64,000 nucleotides of DNA from Bacteroidota bacterium (lineage in GTDB: Bacteria; Bacteroidota; Bacteroidia; 2-12-FULL-35-15), in contig CANIFU010000002.1 in the NCBI GenBank assembly GCA_947466965.1, forward strand, positions 107,209 to 171,208, given 5' to 3'. Made by a program: the position numbers and the translations under genes. Each line of letters begins with the position of its first letter. Positions within the stretch are counted from its first letter, which is position 1. Positions 25,139-34,133 of this stretch are shown here, piece after piece. The notes beneath the pieces were generated by a model that saw only the letters and a program-made list of their open reading frames with translations, was not told where the DNA came from and did not search any database.

Positions 25139-26542
25139 ATGAAAATTCAATTTTGGGGAGCAGCCCGCACCGTTACAGGAAGCAAACATCTGATCACAAC
25201 GGACGATAATAAAAAAATATTATTGGATTGCGGTTTTTTTCAGGGAAGAGGTTCAGAAACGGACGGACTGAATCGTCAATTCGGGTTTGATCCTGCAAGT
25301 ATCGATTATCTGATTCTGTCACACGCCCATATTGACCATTCGGGAAGTATTCCTAATCTTGTAAAACAAGGATTTAAAGGTGATATTATATGTACAAAAG
25401 CCACACTCGATCTTTGCAAGATCATGCTGACTGATAGCGCACACATTCAGGAAAATGATGTAAAATACCTGAATAAACGCAGAATGAAAGTTGGACAAGA
25501 ACTTTTAAAGCCAATTTTTACTGAAAAAGATGTTGAACAAAGTATGAAATTATTTGTAGGTACAAACTACAACTTGCCCTATACTGTTTATGAAGATTTA
25601 CAAGTAACCTTTACCGATTCTGGTCATATATTAGGAAGTGCTGGCGTGAATATTGAACTGAGAGAAAATAAAAAAACGACAAAACTTTTCTTTTCAGGAG
25701 ATATCGGAAGGTATGGGGGCTCTATTCTCCGAGACCCACAGCCTTTCCCGCAAGCCGATTACATCATTGGCGAATCTACATATGGCGACAGACTTCATAG
25801 CGACATCATACAAACAGAACAGCAATTGTTCGATGTTATCTTTAATACATGTATCACAAAAAAAGGAAAGGTTATTATTCCAGCTTTTAGTCTTGGACGA
25901 ACGCAAGAATTAGTATATGCGCTCGATATTATGTCAACAAAAAAAATGTTGCCACAAATTAATGTATATGTCGACAGTCCGCTTTCTGTTAATGCAACCT
26001 CAATCATGAAAAATCATCCTGAATGTTTCAATGAAGAGATTTTGGAATACATGAAAAAAGACGCCAATCCTTTTGGTTTCGACAATCTTATTTATATCCA
26101 GGATGTAATTGAATCCAAACAACTGAATGAACATAAGGAGCCTTGTATCATTATATCGGCTTCTGGAATGGCTGATGCGGGAAGAATAAAACATCACATT
26201 AAAAACAATATTTCAGATCCCAAAAACACGGTATTAATTGTAGGTTATGCCGAACCGAATTCCTTGGGTGGTAAACTGCGTGCAGGAAACAAAAAAGTTA
26301 AAATATTTGGTATTGAACACGCTGTGAACGCGGAAGTGATCATCATGGATTCATACAGTGCACATGGCGATTACAAAGAAATGATCCGATATTATGCATG
26401 TCAAGATCCGGTGAAAGTGAAACAGTTATTTTTAGTGCATGGGGAATATGATGTTCAATTAAATTTCAAAGAAAAATTGCGCGAAGCGGGCTTCCTTAAT
26501 ATTACGATTCCTGAACAAGGGGATGAAATTGAACTATATTAG
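25139..26542 (+). CDS. Metallo-beta-lactamase/beta-CASP ribonuclease
   Basis: 467 residues from the ATG at 25139 (MKIQFWGAARTVTGSKHLI); an upstream ATG overlaps the promoter. Two-metal site SHAHIDHSG, 'FTDSGHILGSAG' and 'GDIGRYGGSILRDP', then the beta-CASP insert with 'ESTYGDRLH', 'IPAFSLGRTQELVYAL', 'SGMADAGRIKHHI', and the RMMBL end 'SYSAHGDYKEM...FLVHGEY'. This is the CPSF73/YSH1-like group of RNA nucleases. It ends 8 nt before ccmB, so it heads the cytochrome c operon; a functional link is not known. Confidence 0.88.
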   Translation: MKIQFWGAARTVTGSKHLITTDDNKKILLDCGFFQGRGSETDGLNRQFGFDPASIDYLILSHAHIDHSGSIPNLVKQGFKGDIICTKATLDLCKIMLTDSAHIQENDVKYLNKRRMKVGQELLKPIFTEKDVEQSMKLFVGTNYNLPYTVYEDLQVTFTDSGHILGSAGVNIELRENKKTTKLFFSGDIGRYGGSILRDPQPFPQADYIIGESTYGDRLHSDIIQTEQQLFDVIFNTCITKKGKVIIPAFSLGRTQELVYALDIMSTKKMLPQINVYVDSPLSVNATSIMKNHPECFNEEILEYMKKDANPFGFDNLIYIQDVIESKQLNEHKEPCIIISASGMADAGRIKHHIKNNISDPKNTVLIVGYAEPNSLGGKLRAGNKKVKIFGIEHAVNAEVIIMDSYSAHGDYKEMIRYYACQDPVKVKQLFLVHGEYDVQLNFKEKLREAGFLNITIPEQGDEIELY

Positions 26543-26550
26543 TTTTTTAT

Positions 26551-27207
26551 ATGCTGGCTAAACAAATCAAACACCTTATATTCAAAGAACTCAAGCTTGA
26601 AATGCGCAATAAATATGCTCTTGGAGGCATTTTATTGTATGTGGTTTCTACCATCTTTGTAAGCTATTTGTCTTTTAAAAAAATTGTAACTCCTGCAACC
26701 TGGAATGCCTTGTTTTGGATCATCCTTCTTTTTGCTTCTATCAATGCCATTGCAAAAAGTTTTATCAACGAAACGAAGGGTAAACTGCTTTATATGTATA
26801 CGCTTGCAAGTCCGCAAGCAATAATACTATCCAAAATAATTTACAACTCCATCTTGCTAATCGTTTTATCAGGATTGTGTTTACTAACCTACAGCTTGTT
26901 TGTTGGATATATCATTCAGGACCTTCCACTTTTTCTCATCACCTTATTATTGGGTAGCTTTGGATTTTCATCACTACTAACAATGGTTTCAGCAATTGCT
27001 TCCAAAGCGGGCAATAATTTCACACTAATGGCAATACTAAGCTTTCCGATCATTATTCCTTTGTTGATGATACTCATCAAATTATCAAAAAATGCGATTG
27101 ATGGATTAGAGCGCTGGGACCTAAACTATTTGCTTGTTTTATTGTTCTTAAACGTAATTATTGTAGCATTGTCTTATTTATTATTTCGCTACCTTTGGCG
27201 AGATTAA
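26551..27207 (+). CDS. ccmB: Heme exporter protein B (CcmB)
   Basis: 218 residues with six predicted membrane helices. The N-terminal 'FKELKLEMRNKYALGGILLY', 'NETKGKLLYMYTLASPQAII' and the following long hydrophobic helices match CcmB, the membrane part of the ABC transporter that releases holo-CcmE in cytochrome c maturation. Its ATPase partner CcmA is not in the window. Start 8 nt after the nuclease gene. Confidence 0.9.
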   Translation: MLAKQIKHLIFKELKLEMRNKYALGGILLYVVSTIFVSYLSFKKIVTPATWNALFWIILLFASINAIAKSFINETKGKLLYMYTLASPQAIILSKIIYNSILLIVLSGLCLLTYSLFVGYIIQDLPLFLITLLLGSFGFSSLLTMVSAIASKAGNNFTLMAILSFPIIIPLLMILIKLSKNAIDGLERWDLNYLLVLLFLNVIIVALSYLLFRYLWRD

Positions 27208-27314
27208 AATGACAAATTAAATCTGAAAATACGCTCTCGGTTTCGCTCGATTCGACAAGCATATTTTTGTTTTAATAAATTAGGATAAGAATTTAAATTT
27301 AGTTGATTAAAATA

Positions 27315-27980
27315 ATGAGAAATAATTGGTGGAAAATAATTGCAGTAGTATTTGTGCTTTATACACTTATTGCTGGTTTTTTAATTCCTGTTCCTGCACA
27401 GCCTATTCTGCACGAAACCATCCGTAATCTTTATTTTCATGTGCCAATGTGGTTTTCAATGATGACCATACTTTTTATTTCTATTTGGCACAGCATCAAA
27501 TACCTTAATAAATCAGATATACAAAGTGATATCATTGCAACACAAGCCGCACATGTAGGAATGTTGGTTGGTGCTTTAGGACTGATCACCGGATCTTTTT
27601 GGGCAAAATATACCTGGGGTGCTTGGTGGGTTGCAGATACCAAACTGAATGGTGCAGCCATAACAATGCTTATTTACCTTGCCTATTTTGTTTTAAGAGG
27701 TTCGATCGATGAGGAACAAAAACGTGCACGTATTGCTGCCGTCTATAATATTTTCGCCTATGTGATGCTGATCGTTTTTTTAATGGTTCTTCCACGTATG
27801 AGCGACTCGCTTCATCCCGGAAACGGAGGAAACCCCGGTTTTAACAAGTATGATCTGGACAGTAATATGCGGATGGTTTTCTATCCCGCTGTGATCGGAT
27901 GGATACTTTTTACTGTATGGATATTTACGCTTAAAGTAAGAATAGAAAAACTTAAAAGAAAAAATTTAATAAATGAATAA
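27315..27980 (+). CDS. ccmC: Heme handling protein CcmC
   Basis: 221 residues from the ATG at 27315 (a TTG at 27303 would add four residues). Six membrane helices and the tryptophan-rich heme-handling motif 'YTWGAWWVADTKLNGAAI' (WWD domain) identify CcmC, which loads heme onto CcmE in the periplasm; His residues in 'YFHVPMWFSM' and 'LHPG' flank the motif. Overlaps the next gene by 8 nt. Confidence 0.92.
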   Translation: MRNNWWKIIAVVFVLYTLIAGFLIPVPAQPILHETIRNLYFHVPMWFSMMTILFISIWHSIKYLNKSDIQSDIIATQAAHVGMLVGALGLITGSFWAKYTWGAWWVADTKLNGAAITMLIYLAYFVLRGSIDEEQKRARIAAVYNIFAYVMLIVFLMVLPRMSDSLHPGNGGNPGFNKYDLDSNMRMVFYPAVIGWILFTVWIFTLKVRIEKLKRKNLINE

Positions 27981-28203
27981 TTCAATAAAAATAACACTGC
28001 TTTCATTTTTAATGATGATTGTTATAGCAAGTGCAAGCGCTCAGCAAAATGAACCGGTTGAAATGGCAACCGGACTTTATCAATCCGGAAAGATCTATGT
28101 GGTTGTGATTGTTATCTCGGTTATTTTTATCGGTATCACCGGATATTTAATTTCGCTTGACAGAAAGATCAGTAAATTAGAAAAAGAAGCTAAAAACAAA
28201 TAG
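27973..28203 (+). CDS. ccmD: CcmD-family small membrane protein
   Basis: 76 residues: a probable signal sequence (to SASAQ), then one membrane helix ('IYVVVIVISVIFIGITGYLI') and a basic coiled tail 'LDRKISKLEKEAKNK'. Position between ccmC and ccmE and this layout fit CcmD, which helps release holo-CcmE from CcmABC. It is longer than typical proteobacterial CcmD because of the extra N-terminal segment. Start overlaps ccmC by 8 nt. Confidence 0.78.
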   Translation: MNNSIKITLLSFLMMIVIASASAQQNEPVEMATGLYQSGKIYVVVIVISVIFIGITGYLISLDRKISKLEKEAKNK

Positions 28204-28206
28204 AAT

Positions 28207-28602
28207 ATGAAAAAGGTTCACATACTTGGCATCATCCTCATTGCGGTAGCAATTGGCGCTATATTCACAACATTAAACAATACCAGCACTTATGCTGATT
28301 TCACAGAAGCGGCAAAGAATCCGGGAAGCGAATTTCACGTAGTTGGAAAATTGAACAAAGAAAAAGAAGCCGTTTACGAACCTAAAGTAGATGCCAATCT
28401 TTTTACATTTTATATGATCGATAACAAAGGCGTTGAATCTAAGGTTATATTGCATAAAAATAAACCTCAGGACTTTAAAAGTTCTGAACAAATTGTATTG
28501 ATCGGACAAATGCAGGGACAAGAATTTCACGCTTCTGATATTTTAATGAAATGTCCTTCTAAATATAATGACGGCAAACCAGAAGAAACGGCAAGCAAGT
28601 AA
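28207..28602 (+). CDS. ccmE: Heme chaperone CcmE, CxxxY type
   Basis: 131 residues: an N-terminal membrane anchor (about 5-23) and an OB-fold domain ('HVVGKLNKEKEAVYEP' and 'VILIGQMQ'-like strands). Classical CcmE binds heme covalently through the His of HxxxY; here the site is CPSKY with Cys116 and Tyr120 (codon TGT at 28552), and no HxxxY is present. CxxxY CcmE is known from some archaea and deltaproteobacteria (system I*). It should carry heme from CcmC to CcmF in the periplasm. Confidence 0.9.
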   Translation: MKKVHILGIILIAVAIGAIFTTLNNTSTYADFTEAAKNPGSEFHVVGKLNKEKEAVYEPKVDANLFTFYMIDNKGVESKVILHKNKPQDFKSSEQIVLIGQMQGQEFHASDILMKCPSKYNDGKPEETASK

Positions 28603-28679
28603 TTTTTTAAAGCATATTTATTGAACGCTAACTCGTTTACAGAGTTCATAAAGATTAAAAATTCTTACAGTATAAACAT

Positions 28680-31097
28680 ATGGAATACATTGGTGAACAT
28701 TTAGGAATTGGTAAAGTTGGAAATGTATTTGTAATCCTATCCTTTGTGCTTGCTTTGTTAGCAAGCATTTCTTATTTTTTTGCGGCAAAAGACAATGACG
28801 ATTCAGTATCGTGGAAACGCATCGGAAGAATTGCTTTCCGTTTACACGGCCTTTCTGTAATGGGAATTGTGAGCACCTTGTTCATCATGCTCATGAATCA
28901 TTATTTTGAATATGAATATGTTTGGCATCATAGCAACAAAGAGATGCCTATGCGTTACATACTTTCTTGTTTCTGGGAAGGTCAAGAAGGAAGTTTTTTA
29001 CTGTGGACGTTCTGGCAGGTTGTACTTGGTTTGATGCTGCAACGTACCGCAAAAAAATGGGAAGCGCCTGTAATGGCTGTCATTTCATTGGTTCAGGTAT
29101 TTCTTGCTTCTATGTTATTGGGAATCACCATTGCAGACTATCATTTAGGAAGCAATCCCTTTACTGTTCTTTTGCGCGACCATCCCGACTTTGCAAACAT
29201 CCCCTTGTTTTCCAGTCCGAATTACATCGATAAAATTGATGGACGTGGATTAAATCCATTGTTACAAAACTATTGGATGACCATCCACCCTCCTACGCTG
29301 TTTCTTGGTTTTGCATTAACTGTTGTTCCTTTTGCCTATGCAATTGCTGGTTTATGGAAAAAGAATTTTACGGAGTGGCTTAAACCTGCATTACCATGGA
29401 CATATGCTGGTGTTACTGTTTTAGGCGTTGGAATTTTGATGGGCGGTGCTTGGGCTTATGAAGCTTTAAGTTTTGGTGGTTTCTGGGCCTGGGATCCTGT
29501 TGAAAATGCTTCACTAGTTCCATGGCTTACTCTTGTTGGGGCTGCACATCTAATGTTGATTAACCGCAATAAAGGTCAATCATTATTTACAGCTTTTTTC
29601 TTAGCTATACTTACGTTTATTTTAATTCTGTATTCTACCTATCTCACGCGAAGTGGTATTTTGGGTGAAACTTCCGTTCACTCATTTCCAACTGCTGGTA
29701 TGGCCGGACAACTGCTCGTTTATCTTTTTTGCTTTCTGATTATCGGTATTCTATTGTTGGTCATAAATTGGAAACATTTCCCGAAACAAGATACCGAAGA
29801 AGGTCTATGGTCGCGCGAATTCTGGATGTTTGTTGGTGCAATTGTACTCCTCGTTTCCTCTTTCCAAATCATATTTTACACCTCCATGCCGGTATGGAAC
29901 AAGATCTTTGGAATGAACAAAGCGCCACTAAAAGAAGTCGTGACGTTCTACAATAACTGGCAATTGCCCTTTGCATTTGTTGTTACCTTGCTAATTGCCG
30001 TTGGCCAATATTTTAAATATAAGAACACGGATATAAAATTTTTCTTAAAAAACATTTCCCTTTCTTTCTTTCTTTCACTGGGCTTAACAATTATAATGAT
30101 TTTCTTATTAAACTACAAAAATCGCTACTACTCCATCTTGTTGTTTTCTTCCATTTTTGCTGCAGTTGCAAATGCAGATTACATGTTCAGAGTTCTTCGG
30201 GGAAAAATAAAAAAAGCAGGAGCTTCCATTGCACACATTGGTTTTGCATTGGTGTTATTAGGTGCATTGATTTCTACTTCTAAAAAAGATGTTATCTCAC
30301 AAAACACTTCTGGAAAAAGTGTGGAGAGTCTAGGTAAATCATTCTCCAACAACGACAACATTTTGCTTACTCAGGGCGATACGCTTAAAATGGGTAAATA
30401 CTTGGTAACATATAAAGGTAAACGACAAGAAGGAATAAATATTTATTTTGATGTTGATTATTTCTCGAAGGATGAAACAGGAAAATTGGTAAAAGAATTT
30501 TCATTAGCGCCTTTGGTTCAAACAAATCCACGCATGGGAAATGTAGCAGAACCTGATACTCGCCACTTTTTAACCTATGATGTTTACACGCATGTTACAT
30601 TTGCAGATCTTGAAACACTTTTAGAAAAAAAACAACAAACATCAGATGAATATGCTCCCGCAAAAAATTTCACTCTAAAAAAAGGAGACAGTATTTTTTC
30701 ATCGAATGCTATTATTATTTTTGATTCGCTATCGGTCAATATTGATAAAAGAAAATATCATTTGAGCGAAAACGATATTGCTGTGGAGGCAAACTTTCAA
30801 GTTTTAGATATCTCCAAAAAATATGAGGCAAACCCTGTTTATGTAATTCGTAATAATAGTATACAACCTATTGAATCACGAGTAGATCAATTGGGTTTAA
30901 AATTTATGTTTTGGCAGATTAACCCAGAAGATGGAAAAATTCAGATCTCCTTACAAGAGAAAAAATCAAACGTTCGAGACTTTATAGTAATGCAGGCAAT
31001 GGTCTTCCCATACATTAATATTCTTTGGATCGGTTGTATCATAATGGCTATAGGAACTATATTGGCCATTTTAGAAAGAATAAGAAGATCTTCTTAA
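28680..31097 (+). CDS. ccmF: Cytochrome c heme lyase subunit CcmF
   Basis: 805 residues with about 15 membrane helices. The WWD domain is present as 'GGFWAWDPVENASLVPWL'; 'GQEGSFLLWTFW' and 'TIHPPTLFLGF' with conserved His are further CcmF markers. A large periplasmic insert follows residue 530. CcmF receives heme from CcmE and attaches it to apocytochrome c. Last gene of the ccm run; ccmA, ccmG and ccmH are absent here. Confidence 0.94.
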   Translation: MEYIGEHLGIGKVGNVFVILSFVLALLASISYFFAAKDNDDSVSWKRIGRIAFRLHGLSVMGIVSTLFIMLMNHYFEYEYVWHHSNKEMPMRYILSCFWEGQEGSFLLWTFWQVVLGLMLQRTAKKWEAPVMAVISLVQVFLASMLLGITIADYHLGSNPFTVLLRDHPDFANIPLFSSPNYIDKIDGRGLNPLLQNYWMTIHPPTLFLGFALTVVPFAYAIAGLWKKNFTEWLKPALPWTYAGVTVLGVGILMGGAWAYEALSFGGFWAWDPVENASLVPWLTLVGAAHLMLINRNKGQSLFTAFFLAILTFILILYSTYLTRSGILGETSVHSFPTAGMAGQLLVYLFCFLIIGILLLVINWKHFPKQDTEEGLWSREFWMFVGAIVLLVSSFQIIFYTSMPVWNKIFGMNKAPLKEVVTFYNNWQLPFAFVVTLLIAVGQYFKYKNTDIKFFLKNISLSFFLSLGLTIIMIFLLNYKNRYYSILLFSSIFAAVANADYMFRVLRGKIKKAGASIAHIGFALVLLGALISTSKKDVISQNTSGKSVESLGKSFSNNDNILLTQGDTLKMGKYLVTYKGKRQEGINIYFDVDYFSKDETGKLVKEFSLAPLVQTNPRMGNVAEPDTRHFLTYDVYTHVTFADLETLLEKKQQTSDEYAPAKNFTLKKGDSIFSSNAIIIFDSLSVNIDKRKYHLSENDIAVEANFQVLDISKKYEANPVYVIRNNSIQPIESRVDQLGLKFMFWQINPEDGKIQISLQEKKSNVRDFIVMQAMVFPYINILWIGCIIMAIGTILAILERIRRSS

Positions 31098-31108
31098 AAC
31101 AACTACTA

Positions 31109-31888
31109 TTGAAACCTGAGATAAAAATAACGATCATTGGTGCAGGCAATCTTGCTACACAACTCGGACTTACACTTTATAACGAAGGCTATTTTATATC
31201 TCAGGTATACAGCCGTAATCTCAAAAACGCCTCATTACTAGCTAAAAAATTAAAAGGAGAAGCTATTACCAACCTGAAAAAACTTTCTTCTGATTCTTCC
31301 ATTTACATCATTGCAGTAAAAGATGATGCGATCAAATCTGTTGCCGGACAATTAAATTTTAAAGATAAAATAGTTGTTCATACTTCCGGAAGCATTCCTA
31401 TCGATGTATTAAAACACTGTTCTAAAAATTATGGCGTTTTTTATCCTTTACAAACATTTTCAAAAGAAAAAAAGGTTGATTTTAAAAAGATTCCAGTTTG
31501 TATTGAAGCAAATAACAGTATTACACTATCAACATTAGACTACTTTGCAAAAAGCATTAGTAAAAACGTAAAAAAAATAAATTCAGAAAAGCGCAAAAAA
31601 ATTCATCTTGCTGCGGTGTTTGCATGCAATTTTAGTAACCATATGTATACGATTGCTGAAATATTGTTGTATAAAGACAAATTATCGCTTGATCTTTTAA
31701 AACCATTAATCGAGGAAACTGCAAATAAAATAAAAGAGAATAAACCTTTGAAAACACAAACAGGTCCTGCTGTTAGAAATGATAAAAAAACAATGGAAGC
31801 GCATTTAAAATTGTTATCAAAGGAAAAAGACTTACAGAAAATATACGCAATGATTAGTAAAAGTATAAAAGGGATTACTACACTTTAA
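31109..31888 (+). CDS. Rossmann-fold / DUF2520 protein
   Basis: 259 residues from a TTG at 31109, 11 nt after ccmF; the longer frame would begin inside ccmF and there is no ATG near the nucleotide-binding motif. 'KITIIGAGNLATQLGLTLYN' is a GxGxxA dinucleotide site, 'YIIAVKDDAIKSVA' and 'VVHTSGSIPIDVL' follow, and the C-terminal half (DUF2520) is helical with 'HLAAVFACNFSNHMY'. It resembles F420-NADP oxidoreductase-like or ProC-like dehydrogenases. Substrate unknown. Neighbour of kdsC-ubiA-maf. Confidence 0.82.
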   Translation: MKPEIKITIIGAGNLATQLGLTLYNEGYFISQVYSRNLKNASLLAKKLKGEAITNLKKLSSDSSIYIIAVKDDAIKSVAGQLNFKDKIVVHTSGSIPIDVLKHCSKNYGVFYPLQTFSKEKKVDFKKIPVCIEANNSITLSTLDYFAKSISKNVKKINSEKRKKIHLAAVFACNFSNHMYTIAEILLYKDKLSLDLLKPLIEETANKIKENKPLKTQTGPAVRNDKKTMEAHLKLLSKEKDLQKIYAMISKSIKGITTL

Positions 31889-31944
31889 TCGGAATTAGAA
31901 TAAGTGATTTTCGAGATGACAATTAATAAAGTAAATTAGAAACG

Positions 31945-32466
31945 ATGGAAAATTTCAAAACAAAACTTACCAAAGTGAAAGCATTTATTTTTGATGTGGA
32001 TGGCGTTCTTACGGATGGCTCGGTTACACTTATGCCTGATGGGGAACAAGTAAGAATAATGAACATTAAAGATGGATATGCGCTGCAATTGGCCGTAAAA
32101 AAGGGATACAAAATTGCGATCATCTCTGGTGGCAAATCAGAAATGGTGCGCAAGCGATTACTTGGTTTAGGCATTACAGATATTTATTTAGGGGTACATA
32201 CAAAAATTGATGTCTACAAAGAGTTAATTGAAATTTACAATATATCTCCTGAAGAAATACTTTACATGGGGGATGATCTTCCCGACTATGAAGTGATGCA
32301 ACAAATCGGGGTTCCAACATGTCCGAATGATTCCGCGGTGGAGATAAAAGATATTTCCATTTATGTTTCCGATAAAAAAGGCGGAGAAGGTGCTGTTCGT
32401 GATGTTATTGAACAAGTGTTGAGGGTTCAAGGGCAATGGTTCAGCAAAGAAGGTTTTGTGTGGTAA
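31945..32466 (+). CDS. kdsC: KDO-8-phosphate phosphatase (HAD family)
   Basis: 173 residues. HAD motif I 'AFIFDVDGVLTDGSV' (DxDGVLT), motif II 'IISGGKS', motif III Lys and motif IV 'YMGDDLPDYEVM'; no cap domain, as in KdsC, which works as a tetramer. It removes phosphate from KDO-8-P, the product of KdsA (2.8 kb), before CMP activation for LPS. The start ATG is 56 nt after the preceding gene. Confidence 0.93.
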   Translation: MENFKTKLTKVKAFIFDVDGVLTDGSVTLMPDGEQVRIMNIKDGYALQLAVKKGYKIAIISGGKSEMVRKRLLGLGITDIYLGVHTKIDVYKELIEIYNISPEEILYMGDDLPDYEVMQQIGVPTCPNDSAVEIKDISIYVSDKKGGEGAVRDVIEQVLRVQGQWFSKEGFVW

Positions 32467-32542
32467 GTACCGACAAAAAGCATATAAAAATAAAGATAGA
32501 ATTAATTTCTCACTAGAAATAACAACGTTTAGCAAGTAGTTT

Positions 32543-33511
32543 ATGATTGCATTTTTAAAATTAATCCGGATTCAGAATTTATTGATCATCGCATTCACGC
32601 AGTATGCTGTTCGCTGGTGCATTGTGTATCCGATCATAAAACTGAACAGTACCTATTATACGCTTCAGCTTTCAGAAATCAACTTTTTCTTATTGGTTTT
32701 GTCTACTGTAATGATAGCGGCAGCAGGTTATATCATTAACGATTATTTTGATGTACGCATCGACAAAGTAAATAAACCCGAGCGCATGTTAATTGACAAA
32801 GGCGTTAAAAGAAGAGTTGCAATTGGTGCGCATACTGTAATAAATGTGCTTGCACTGTTGATCGCTTTTTATGTTTCCTATTCTATAAGTTCATGGAGAT
32901 TAACACTTATTCATTTTATATGTGCCGGAGGATTGTGGTTCTATTCAACTACTTTCAAGCGTCAGTTCTTTGTCGGAAATTTGGTGATCGCCTTATTTAC
33001 AGCGCTTGTACCTATCATCGCGGTTGTATATGATATGATACCTATTTACAGAGCCTACTTACCGATAGAAGAAAGTCTGAGTTTCAAATCTGTTTGGGAA
33101 TACACACTTGCCTTATCCTTTTTTGCTTTCTTAACAACCTTGTTGCGTGAAATGATTAAAGATATCGAAGATGTAGACGGTGATGAAGAATTTGGTTGTA
33201 AAACAATGCCTATCGTATTGGGTATCCGAACTACAAAAAACATTGCGATCTTCATTGCATTCGTAACGATCATCTGTTTGGTTTATGTTGAAATGCAATT
33301 CCTGAAGATGGGTGATACCGTTTCCTTGATATATTTTATTGTGGCTTTGCAACTACCGCTTCTTTTCCTAATCTACAAGATAAAGATAGCTCAGGAAAAA
33401 AAACAATTTCGTTTTGCGGGTAACTTTTCTAAATTTATTATGCTTATGGGAATCCTTTATCTATTGGTTTTCGCCTACCCTATCTTACACAACTATCTGA
33501 ATGCAATTTGA
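32543..33511 (+). CDS. UbiA-family prenyltransferase
   Basis: 322 residues with eight to nine membrane helices. First Asp-rich motif 'NDYFDVRIDKVNKPERM' and second 'EMIKDIEDVDGDEEFGCKTM' bind Mg-pyrophosphate of the prenyl donor. Bacteroidota members in this kdsC-ubiA-maf position are often annotated as geranylgeranylglycerol-phosphate geranylgeranyltransferase; acceptor specificity cannot be read here. The stop overlaps the maf start by 11 nt. Confidence 0.87.
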   Translation: MIAFLKLIRIQNLLIIAFTQYAVRWCIVYPIIKLNSTYYTLQLSEINFFLLVLSTVMIAAAGYIINDYFDVRIDKVNKPERMLIDKGVKRRVAIGAHTVINVLALLIAFYVSYSISSWRLTLIHFICAGGLWFYSTTFKRQFFVGNLVIALFTALVPIIAVVYDMIPIYRAYLPIEESLSFKSVWEYTLALSFFAFLTTLLREMIKDIEDVDGDEEFGCKTMPIVLGIRTTKNIAIFIAFVTIICLVYVEMQFLKMGDTVSLIYFIVALQLPLLFLIYKIKIAQEKKQFRFAGNFSKFIMLMGILYLLVFAYPILHNYLNAI

Positions 33512-34082
33512 AGAACTGAAAAAATACACCTTGCTGCTGGCTTCTAAATCGCCCCGCAGACAATATCTTTTGAAAGAACTTGGTCTCGATTTTGAGGTTC
33601 GCATTAAAGAAGTGGATGAAAGTTTTCCGGAGCAATTAAAAGCTGCAGAAATCCCCTTATATCTTTGCGAAAAAAAAGCAGACGCATTTGATGAAGAGTT
33701 AACTGACAATACGATTGTAATAACGGCAGATACAATTGTATGGATAAACGGGCATGTTCTCAACAAGCCTCAGAACTACGATGATGCGTTAAGAATGCTG
33801 CAACTGCTTTCCGGTAAGATGCATGAAGTATATACCGGAGTTTGTTTAAAATCGAAACACAAAACAACATCTTTCGTTGCGCTCACAAAAGTTTATTTCA
33901 AGGAACTCAGCTTGGAAGAAATTGAATTTTACATCGGGAATTATAAACCTTACGACAAGGCCGGAGCTTATGGAGCACAGGAATGGATGGGTTACATTGC
34001 TATAGACAGAATCGAAGGCACTTATTTTAATGTAATGGGCTTGCCGGTTAGAGAGTTGTATGAAGCGTTGTTGAAGTTTTAA
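33501..34082 (+). CDS. maf: Maf-family nucleoside triphosphate pyrophosphatase
   Basis: 193 residues, full length. 'LLLASKSPRRQYLLKELGLD' is the Maf signature, 'VITADTIVWINGHVLNKPQ' holds the catalytic Asp, and 'YDKAGAYGAQEW' and 'GTYFNVMGLPV' finish the family pattern. It hydrolyses non-canonical or modified NTPs (dTTP/UTP-type for YhdE-like members). Start lies within the end of the ubiA gene (11-nt overlap), so they are coupled. Confidence 0.94.
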   Translation: MQFEELKKYTLLLASKSPRRQYLLKELGLDFEVRIKEVDESFPEQLKAAEIPLYLCEKKADAFDEELTDNTIVITADTIVWINGHVLNKPQNYDDALRMLQLLSGKMHEVYTGVCLKSKHKTTSFVALTKVYFKELSLEEIEFYIGNYKPYDKAGAYGAQEWMGYIAIDRIEGTYFNVMGLPVRELYEALLKF

Positions 34083-34090
34083 AAAAATAA

Positions 34091-34122
34091 AAAAAGACAC
34101 GAAAAAATTATTCTCCGTGTCT
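34091..34122 (-). terminator. Terminator between maf and the PAS-SpoIIE gene
   Basis: Stem AGACACG (34095-34101) with CGTGTCT (34116-34122), then a long T-run on the minus strand. Confidence 0.72.
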
Positions 34123-34133
34123 AAATTCTAAAA

